A stretch of DNA of 7,220 nt from Puniceicoccales bacterium (GTDB lineage Bacteria > Verrucomicrobiota > Verrucomicrobiia > Opitutales > JAIRKQ01): positions 1-7,220 of the forward strand of contig JAITOW010000034.1 of assembly GCA_031289835.1 (NCBI GenBank), given 5' to 3'. The position numbers and the translations under genes were made by a program. Below, piece after piece: positions 1 to 3,747 of the stretch. The notes beneath the pieces were generated by a model that was not told the origin of the DNA, did no database searches, and saw only the letters and a program-made list of their open reading frames with translations. Positions within the stretch are counted from its first letter, which is position 1; each line of letters begins with the position of its first letter.

Positions 1-201
1 GTCAGAGGTCTTTTTGGAGGCGTTGTTGGGGTTCTCGTTGGAACTGCCATGCCCGTATTTTTTGGCATTGATGCTCTATGTGAACGCGTTATTTTTATCA
101 ATGCTGCCAGCGTCGGTACCGGTATTGGCGCTTTCATAGGTGTGAATAAATACAGCGAAACACCTCTAAATGAGCGAAATGTCACCGTTTTACCCCGGTA
201 A
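1..201 (+). CDS. Glycine-zipper small membrane protein, array copy 1 (5' end outside window)
   Basis: The reading frame is open from base 1 and ends at TAA 199-201, giving 66 residues of a C-terminal part. It reads VRGLFGGVVGVLVGT at the start, a glycine-zipper hydrophobic segment, then a 27-residue GT-to-VGT loop region, then a second zipper SVGTGIGAFIGV and the tail SETPLNERNVTVLPR. It aligns along its whole length with the complete proteins at 409-729, 868-1188 and 1329-1616, so it is the downstream two-thirds of a paralogue. It differs from them in lacking the two C-terminal cysteines (VGTGIG where the others have TCI, and KYSETP where they have RCAETP or KCPETP). Membrane location is inferred from hydrophobicity. 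No function is known to me. The array evidently continues to the left of this window. Confidence 0.75.
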   Translation, partial: VRGLFGGVVGVLVGTAMPVFFGIDALCERVIFINAASVGTGIGAFIGVNKYSETPLNERNVTVLPR

Positions 202-203
202 AA
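188..203 (+). other. Palindrome over the copy 1 stop codon
   Basis: TTTTACC (188-194), two bases, GGTAAAA (197-203): a perfect 7-bp inverted repeat with TAA 199-201 in its right arm. As RNA it could form about six pairs with a four-base loop. There is no T-run behind it, so it is not a classical intrinsic terminator. Copies 2 and 3 also carry a palindrome at the stop codon, with different sequence. Confidence 0.5.
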
Positions 204-230
204 AATCTGCTGTAAATTCAGGAATCTTTC

Positions 231-290
231 GGGGTTGTTAGGCATGCAACTTGCAGCACAGGTACTTCTCGCTAGGCCCCTTATTTTTTC
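231..290 (+). terminator. Possible intrinsic terminator downstream of copy 1
   Basis: GGGG (231-234) can pair with CCCC (277-280), supported by TAG (239-241) with CTA (272-274), and is followed directly by the T-rich run TTATTTTTTC (281-290). The stem is short and the loop long, so this is weak. It lies in about 70 extra bases that the other inter-copy gaps do not have; the gap here is 207 bp against about 140 bp between later copies. The rest of this gap holds the conserved 3' flank (201-226) and the copy 2 promoter. Confidence 0.3.
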
Positions 291-351
291 TCATTCTGCC
301 AGTGGCCGGTAGAATTTAGATACCCTCCGTTCGAAAAAATGCGTGTAGGTA

Positions 352-379
352 TTGACATTATTGAAAATTAATTTACATC
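352..379 (+). promoter_or_regulatory. Promoter of array copy 2
   Basis: TTGACA (352-357) is a perfect sigma-70 -35 box. TACATC (374-379), 16 bp later, is the best -10 candidate, though poor. The block from about 15 bp upstream of the -35 box through TTTACAT is conserved with the blocks at 802 and 1262. A strong Shine-Dalgarno GGAGGT (398-403) lies six bases before ATG 409. The -35 match is clear; the exact -10 is uncertain. Confidence 0.6.
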
Positions 380-408
380 GCTTTCAATTTTGTATATGGA
401 GGTAAAAA

Positions 409-729
409 ATGAGTGAATTTGGTTATTCGTGTACTGTAAGTTGTATACTTGGTAGTATGCTTGGCGGCTTAGCGCGTAGAACTTTAGATGGCAATTTTGA
501 CAATATCTCTAGAGGTGTAATAGGTGGCGCCGTTGGAGGGGTTATCGGCGGGCTCATGGGGAGAGCTATTAGTACTGCCATTTTCGCAGTTAATGGGCTA
601 GGCATTCTTTTTGCTGAAGCCGCTGTTCAGGTCATTGGCGTCAGCACTTGCATTTGTGCCCTCATAGGAGCAAGTAGATGTGCGGAAACACCGCTGTGGA
701 GGCGAAAAGCTACCATTTTGCCCTATTGA
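409..729 (+). CDS. Glycine-zipper small membrane protein, array copy 2
   Basis: A 106-residue protein with ATG at 409 fixed by GGAGGT six bases upstream. It has three hydrophobic segments: about residues 5-22 (with the GSMLGG zipper), 36-60 (RGVIGGAVGGVIGGLMG, a dense GxxxG zipper) and 62-89 (ending VSTCICALIGAS). A polar turn RRTLDGNFDN (23-32) separates the first two. The tail CAETPLWRRKATILPY is basic. No cleavable signal peptide or lipobox is seen. Shared with copies 3 and 4 is R23-X3-D27-X7-R35-G36-X3-G40; the residue before G36 is Arg here, where the others have Ala or Ser. There are four cysteines (8, 12, 81, 83) plus C91. An integral membrane protein that oligomerises through its zippers is a reasonable inference, but the biochemical role is unknown. 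Alternatives are a PRAT/Tim17-like protein, a pore-forming peptide or a secreted host-membrane protein; none is proven. Confidence 0.85.
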   Translation: MSEFGYSCTVSCILGSMLGGLARRTLDGNFDNISRGVIGGAVGGVIGGLMGRAISTAIFAVNGLGILFAEAAVQVIGVSTCICALIGASRCAETPLWRRKATILPY

Positions 730-738
730 CAGGGCAAA
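717..738 (+). other. Stem-loop spanning the copy 2 stop codon
   Basis: TTTGCCCT (717-724), loop ATTGAC (725-730), AGGGCAAA (731-738): a perfect 8-bp inverted repeat with the stop TGA (727-729) in the loop. Only three T bases follow, so it is a weak terminator at best; an mRNA 3'-end or stability hairpin is equally possible. It occupies the same place as the palindrome on copy 1, with a different stem sequence. Confidence 0.55.
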
Positions 739-776
739 TTTGCTATAAACTTGAGGTGTACCATTTTGACAAATTC

Positions 777-802
777 ACGTCCGAAAAAGTGTGTACGGAC
801 GT
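777..802. promoter_or_regulatory. Inverted repeat next to the copy 3 -35 box (operator candidate)
   Basis: ACGTCCG (777-783), 12 bases, CGGACGT (796-802): a perfect 7-bp inverted repeat whose right arm ends on the first base of the TTGACA at 802. The position suits a repressor or activator site. The aligned sequences before copies 2 and 4 keep part of the core (GTGYGY) but not the palindrome, so a regulator shared by all copies is not supported by this element alone. Confidence 0.35.
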
Positions 803-829
803 TGACATTGTTAAAAAATAATTTACGTT
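802..829 (+). promoter_or_regulatory. Promoter of array copy 3
   Basis: TTGACA (802-807) and, 16 bp on, TACGTT (824-829) as the weak -10 candidate. The sequence from the -35 box to the start codon is very similar to that of copy 4 and clearly related to copy 2. GGAG (857-860) lies seven bases before ATG 868. Confidence 0.6.
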
Positions 830-867
830 ATGTTCTAGTTTTGTAAAAAATATTTTGGAGATAGAAA

Positions 868-1188
868 ATGGAAATTGCTTGTTTTTATGCTGCTAGTGGT
901 ATAACCGGTGGCTTGCTTGGTGTAGCAACACGTAGGGCTATGGATGGAAATTTTGACAATGTCCTTGCTGGCATGTATGGCGGAGCAATTAGTGGAATGT
1001 TGGGCGGAACAATCGGCTCCCTCTCCGGTTCTTATATCGCTGAAATTTTCTGCGGCGTCGGTAATTTTTACCACTTTCTTATCTCTCTTCACAGCGCCGG
1101 TGTCGGCACTTGCATTGGAGCTTTCATTGGTGCAACTAGATGCGCAGAAACACCCCTAGCAAGGCGAAGAATTGTTATACATGTGTAA
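868..1188 (+). CDS. Glycine-zipper small membrane protein, array copy 3
   Basis: A 106-residue protein; ATG 868 has GGAG at 857-860. Hydrophobic segments lie at about residues 3-21 (ACFYAASGITGGLLGVAT), 34-63 (AGMYGGAISGMLGGTIG zipper) and 68-90 (ending AGVGTCIGAFIGAT). The polar turn RRAMDGNFDN (22-31) contains R22-X3-D26, followed by X7, A34-G35-X3-G39. A4-X2-Y7 precedes it. The C-terminus is RCAETPLARRRIVIHV, with cysteines at 82 and 92. The order A-X2-[FY], R-X3-D, small residue-G-X3-G recalls the PRAT signature of Tim17/22/23 and OEP16, although the gaps are longer (14 and 7 instead of 10 and 6). It is transcribed from its own promoter and is closest to copy 4. No function is recognised; membrane insertion is inferred from composition. 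Confidence 0.85.
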   Translation: MEIACFYAASGITGGLLGVATRRAMDGNFDNVLAGMYGGAISGMLGGTIGSLSGSYIAEIFCGVGNFYHFLISLHSAGVGTCIGAFIGATRCAETPLARRRIVIHV

Positions 1189-1261
1189 GGGAAATTTTTG
1201 TAAATTGAGATATCCATCCCCAACCTTGATAAACCCCAATCAGGGGGAGTGCGCGAAGTCG

Positions 1262-1289
1262 TTGACATTGTTAAAAATGAATTTACATT
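1262..1289 (+). promoter_or_regulatory. Promoter of array copy 4
   Basis: TTGACA (1262-1267) and TACATT (1284-1289, four of six bases of TATAAT) with a 16-bp spacer. ACATTG occurs at 1265-1270 and again at 1285-1290, a direct repeat exactly 20 bp apart that overlaps both boxes. GGAGG (1318-1322) lies six bases before ATG 1329. Upstream, CCCC (1234-1237) and GGGG (1243-1246) could form a small hairpin. Confidence 0.6.
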
Positions 1290-1328
1290 GTGTTCCAGTT
1301 TTAGAAAAAAGTATTTTGGAGGCAAAAA

Positions 1329-1616
1329 ATGATTGAAGCTATTTCTTTTTGTGTCGTCAGAGGAATAACTGGTGGTGTGATTGGTGGCGTAGTGCGCGGA
1401 ATTATAGACAAAAGTTTTAATGGTGCCGTCTCTGGTATGCGTAACGGGGCAATTGGTGGATTATTGGGTGGAACAATCGGTTTGGTATTCGGGTCTTGTG
1501 TTGCTCTTTATAGCGCCGATGTTGGCACTTGCATTGGAGCTCTCATTGGTGCAACTAAATGTCCGGAAACACCTCTAGCAAGGCGAAGAGTTGCTGTGCA
1601 ACAGGAAGATTTCTGA
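1329..1616 (+). CDS. Glycine-zipper small membrane protein, array copy 4 (short-loop form)
   Basis: A 95-residue protein; ATG 1329 is set by GGAGG at 1318-1322. The first hydrophobic segment is about residues 4-22 (GITGGVIGGVV zipper), followed by the turn RGIIDKSFNG with R23-X3-D27 and then X7, S35-G36-X3-G40. From residue 40 a nearly continuous hydrophobic stretch runs to 75 (GAIGGLLGGTIG, then DVGTCIGALIGAT), because the loop between the second and third segments is 15 residues shorter than in copy 3. The tail KCPETPLARRRVAVQQEDF is basic with a short acidic extension. A4-X2-F7 is present as in copy 3. The membrane part is thus effectively bilobed, somewhat like chlamydial Inc proteins in shape only. 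It has its own promoter; its stop codon abuts the decayed fifth copy. Function unknown. Confidence 0.85.
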   Translation: MIEAISFCVVRGITGGVIGGVVRGIIDKSFNGAVSGMRNGAIGGLLGGTIGLVFGSCVALYSADVGTCIGALIGATKCPETPLARRRVAVQQEDF

Positions 1617-1747
1617 AGCTTCTTGATTTTATTGTTGTTGCTTATGCCGGTGAAGTTTGCACTGGCACCAGTGTTTTACAGGTAGAAATAAGCACGGAAA
1701 CACCTATCGAGGGCGGAGGGAATAATATTCTACCCTTGCGGTTGTAA
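1617..1747 (+). pseudogene. Decayed fifth array copy (3' remnant)
   Basis: In the frame ending at TAA 1745-1747 the sequence reads LLDFIVVAYAGEVCTGTSVLQV then STETPIEGGGNNILPLRL. This aligns with the C-terminal parts of the other copies: VIFINAASVGTGIG and SETPL...TVLPR of copy 1, AETPLWRRKATILPY of copy 2. Glycines of the zipper are lost and the RRR cluster has become GGG. Promoter, ribosome binding site and the first half of the gene are missing. The frame differs from that of copy 4, so it is not a simple extension of it. The usual 3' flank (AAAATTTGCTGTGGACTTGG, about 1757-1776) follows the stop, which confirms that this is a unit end. An out-of-frame deletion between two neighbouring copies is the likely origin. 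Confidence 0.65.
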
Positions 1748-1836
1748 TGTAAATCAAAATTTGCTGTGGACTTGGTATTTTGCCGCTAACGCTTAACTTG
1801 TTTTTCCCTTTTAGCTATTTGTTTTCTACGCACATA

Positions 1837-1877
1837 CGGCATTTTCGGTTTTTCAATAAAAACGTTGCATTTTGCCG
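1837..1877. repeat. Imperfect inverted repeat upstream of tRNA-Leu
   Basis: CGGCA (1837-1841) pairs with TGCCG (1873-1877), and inside it GTTTTT (1848-1853), CAAT, AAAAAC (1858-1863) forms a perfect 6-bp arm. No T-run follows on either strand, so it is not an obvious terminator. It lies in the 156 bp between the array and the tRNA, which otherwise show no gene and no convincing promoter. Confidence 0.35.
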
Positions 1878-1903
1878 ATAAATTCCCATTGGTGACTTTT
1901 TCT

Positions 1904-1989
1904 GCTCGGGTGGCGGAATGGTAGACGCTGAGGACTTAAAATCCTTTGTCCGCAAGGGCGTGCGGGTTCGACTCCCGCCCCGAGCACCA
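1904..1989 (+). tRNA. tRNA-Leu (anticodon UAA)
   Basis: An 86-base class II tRNA. The acceptor stem is GCTCGGG (1904-1910) with CCCGAGC (1979-1985), then discriminator A1986 and genome-encoded CCA (1987-1989). The D arm contains TGGCGGAATGGTAGACGC, typical of leucine tRNAs. The anticodon stem GAGGA/TCCTT holds the loop CTTAAAA with anticodon TAA at 1937-1939, reading UUA and UUG codons. A long variable arm (GTCCGCAAGGGCG) and the T arm GCGGG-TTCGACT-CCCGC complete the cloverleaf. The leucine identity follows from the long variable arm, A73 and the anticodon. Confidence 0.97.
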
Positions 1990-2040
1990 CGCTCAAACAT
2001 AGGGCCTGTGAGCAATCAGGGGAAGAGAAACCAAGGCACT

Positions 2041-2087
2041 AAAAAAATCCACGGACGTCAACTATAAGCGTTCAGCGGTGGTTTTTT
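2041..2087. terminator. Possible bidirectional terminator between tRNA-Leu and the glycosyltransferase gene
   Basis: CCAC (2049-2052) pairs with GTGG (2078-2081), with an inner pairing GGACG (2053-2057) to CGTTC (2069-2073, one G-T). The structure is flanked by A7 (2041-2047) on the left and T6 (2082-2087) on the right, so both converging transcripts would end in a U-run. The right arm overlaps the last codons of the minus-strand gene. The stem is short and interrupted, so the call is tentative. Confidence 0.35.
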
Positions 2088-3484
2088 ATAAATTTTGAAA
2101 GACCGTGTTCGGTTTTATCCCAGTAAAACGGTTTTGTGGTGATTTCCAGCAGAGCAATGAGGCTTGCTGCGGAGTGAAATATCCAGTAAAAGGGGAACAG
2201 GAAAGAATTCCAAAATATTCCCTTGACTTTATTTTTTGCGATGACGATCCAATAAATTCCAACGATGAGTACGGAGGATACTGCCATCCAATTATTAAAC
2301 AGGAAACTGTGCCAAGAGCCATCACCGCAGAGATATAGCATCAAAACAAGGGCGTAGAGGAAGGGAACGGACAGGAAGGATAGAAAGGAAAAAAGGACGA
2401 ATACGAGAAAAATTATAAAATTTCCAAGCCCCAAATTTTCATATAATTTCAGCGGGTTTGCGAAATGTCCACAAAACGTCAGCATGAACCCTTTCATCCA
2501 CCTGACCCTTTGCTTTATCCAGGCTTTCAAGGTCGTTGGCGCCTCCTCTTCGGTGATTGATTCGAGAAAGGCCATTTTGTACTCATTTCTCCCTATCACC
2601 ACGCCCAAGTCGGCATCTTCCGTCACGTTGTAGGCATCCCATCCGCCGAGGTTTCTCAATATTTTCGTTTTAAAATGATTGCTGTTTCCTCCCAGCGGAA
2701 AAAATAGCTTCAATTTACTGATGGTTCTCAGGGTGAAATCGTACCACATGGAATATTCCACGGAAAAACATTTTGTCAAAAAATTTTCCTTGCTATTGTA
2801 GTAATTCAGTGCAGCTTGCACACTTACGTATTCTTTCGGGAGGGATTCAAAGGCCCGAACGGCCTTCTTCAACTGATATTTTTCCGGCATATCTTCCGCA
2901 TCGTAAATTGTCAAATATTTCCCCTTTGCCCGTTTTAGTCCGAAATTGCAAGTATTTGGCTTTGATCTAACATCTCCCCGGGGGACCTCAATGGTCTCGA
3001 AGGGGATGTGCGAATTTTTCAGGGAATTGACGGCATCGATTGTTTCCCCATCACCCTCATGCACAAGGACTTTCAAATCTATCCTATGGGGTGGGTAGCT
3101 GAGATTTTTCATGGAAAACAGAAGGTTTGCGATGGTTTCCTTCTTTTCCTTGTACAACGGGAGCAATATGGTGTAGATTGGCCATTCCCGCGCACCATCG
3201 TCGAAATCATATGCCTTATAATTGCCGGGCTTATGCAAAAATATTCCCACCAAAAACAGGCACATCCTCACCGCCAGGGTAAATGCGCATGCCACACCGA
3301 AAAATAGCAAAACACCCTTGCAATATGAATTTCCAAAAAATATTGGAAATATCAGAAATATTGCTGCGAAAAATAGCACCAACAGGTGGTGGTGACAATT
3401 TTTTGCCCTAGGCCTTGTTACCGTCGCAGTTACCTCTTTTTTACCGAATGAACCGACTGATCGGTTAACTGATTCTTTGTGCAT
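2072..3484 (-). CDS. Membrane GT2 processive glycosyltransferase (cellulose-synthase superfamily)
   Basis: A 470-residue protein. It probably transfers sugar from a nucleotide-sugar to a growing polysaccharide at the inner membrane; the polymer cannot be told from sequence. ATG 3484 was chosen over the upstream in-frame start at 3655 because AGGAGG lies five bases before it and the extra 57 residues look like leader DNA. Two transmembrane segments (about 32-50 and 57-81) precede the GT-A domain with LPLYKE (108-113), EGDGET (143-148), DAED (195-198, DxD metal site), TEDADLG (288-294, catalytic TED) and QRVRW (325-329, QxxRW). C-terminal membrane segments follow at about 354-386, 400-416 and 424-446, then FYWDKTEHG (453-461), a tail I associate with XagB-like and CESA-like-2 GT2 enzymes. 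EGDGET has Gly where I expect the first Asp of an EEDDxET-like motif. The gene stands alone, convergent with tRNA-Leu and divergent from alaS. Confidence 0.9.
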   Translation of the reverse strand: MHKESVNRSVGSFGKKEVTATVTRPRAKNCHHHLLVLFFAAIFLIFPIFFGNSYCKGVLLFFGVACAFTLAVRMCLFLVGIFLHKPGNYKAYDFDDGAREWPIYTILLPLYKEKKETIANLLFSMKNLSYPPHRIDLKVLVHEGDGETIDAVNSLKNSHIPFETIEVPRGDVRSKPNTCNFGLKRAKGKYLTIYDAEDMPEKYQLKKAVRAFESLPKEYVSVQAALNYYNSKENFLTKCFSVEYSMWYDFTLRTISKLKLFFPLGGNSNHFKTKILRNLGGWDAYNVTEDADLGVVIGRNEYKMAFLESITEEEAPTTLKAWIKQRVRWMKGFMLTFCGHFANPLKLYENLGLGNFIIFLVFVLFSFLSFLSVPFLYALVLMLYLCGDGSWHSFLFNNWMAVSSVLIVGIYWIVIAKNKVKGIFWNSFLFPFYWIFHSAASLIALLEITTKPFYWDKTEHGLSKFIKNHR

Positions 3485-3747
3485 GAGCTCCTCCTGGAAA
3501 ATATAAGAGTAAGGGGAAGGGAGAAGATTTTCAATGAAATTTACATTTATTTTATATACGTAAAAATATCTTGAAGGTAAGCTTGGAATGCAGTTTTTTT
3601 TCATAAAACTTTCTCCCATCCCATTGAAACCGTATTTGAACCAATTTGGGTACATAGTCTCGGAGTTGGTGTCATAGTTGCGAGATAGGAAGTTAGTATC
3701 CCGTCAATTCTTCTTGCGTCATTGAAAATTTTTAGCCACATTTGGGC
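3485..3747. other. Divergent intergenic region, glycosyltransferase / alaS
   Basis: These 263 bp must hold promoters for both divergent genes. Toward the glycosyltransferase, minus-strand TATAAA within an AT-rich tract (about 3548-3562) is a possible -10, without a good -35 partner. Toward alaS, TTGAAA at about 3625 and several TA-rich hexamers are seen, but no pair has convincing spacing. The minus-strand open frame continues through part of this region without coding-like sequence. No RNA gene or T-box-like structure is recognised. Confidence 0.4.
3490..3495 (-). promoter_or_regulatory. Shine-Dalgarno of the glycosyltransferase gene
   Basis: AGGAGG on the minus strand, five bases (AGCTC) before ATG at 3484-3482. 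It is a perfect anti-16S match and decides the start of this gene against the longer open frame. Confidence 0.85.

Larger units (their letters stand above)
1..1780 (+). repeat. Tandem array of paralogous gene units (four genes plus one remnant)
   Basis: Homologous units follow each other in the same orientation. -35 boxes at 352, 802 and 1262 give spacings of 450 and 460 bp. The shared unit comprises an upstream promoter block, a Shine-Dalgarno, a gene of 95-106 codons and an AT-rich 3' flank whose core is AAATTTGCTRTAAACTTGAG-like (about 201-226, 735-762, 1191-1214, 1755-1780). Copies 3 and 4 are closest at the nucleotide level, especially over their last 100 coding bases, so they look like the most recent duplication. 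Copy 4 has lost its own 3' flank and runs straight into the decayed fifth copy. Confidence 0.85.

Noticed and set aside
339..371. Tiny frame MRVGIDIIEN overlapping the copy 2 promoter
   Set aside because: Ten codons, no Shine-Dalgarno, lying across the -35 box; the resemblance to an AcpS N-terminus is coincidental.
944..1159. Plus-strand 71-residue frame inside copy 3
   Set aside because: It is an out-of-frame shadow of copy 3; paralogue conservation is in the 868 frame only.
835..1325. Minus-strand open frames opposite array copy 3
   Set aside because: They overlap a well-supported plus-strand gene with promoter, Shine-Dalgarno and paralogues, and they have no ribosome site or recognisable domain.
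409..1616. Array genes as double-glycine-leader class II bacteriocins
   Set aside because: The GG pairs lie inside a glycine-zipper hydrophobic segment, the leader consensus is missing, and no transporter, peptidase or immunity gene is nearby.
1..1780. CRISPR-like repeat array
   Set aside because: The repeat units are about 450 bp, contain coding sequence and diverge from each other; there are no short identical repeats with unique spacers.
1904..1989. tRNA-Leu as an integration (att) site for the array
   Set aside because: No integrase and no second copy of the tRNA 3' end is present, and the array lies on the 5' side of the tRNA, not the usual 3' side.
1815..2015. Minus-strand 66-residue open frame containing GGSRTRTPLRTKDFKSSAS
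   Set aside because: It is the antisense translation of tRNA-Leu; this peptide is a familiar annotation artefact over leucine tRNA genes.
3485..3655. 57-residue N-terminal extension of the glycosyltransferase
   Set aside because: The start at 3484 has a perfect AGGAGG five bases upstream, and the extension shows no domain-like sequence.
3742..3747. TTG start giving two extra residues for AlaS
   Set aside because: The ATG at 3748 matches the usual AlaS N-terminus, and neither start has a ribosome site to favour TTG.
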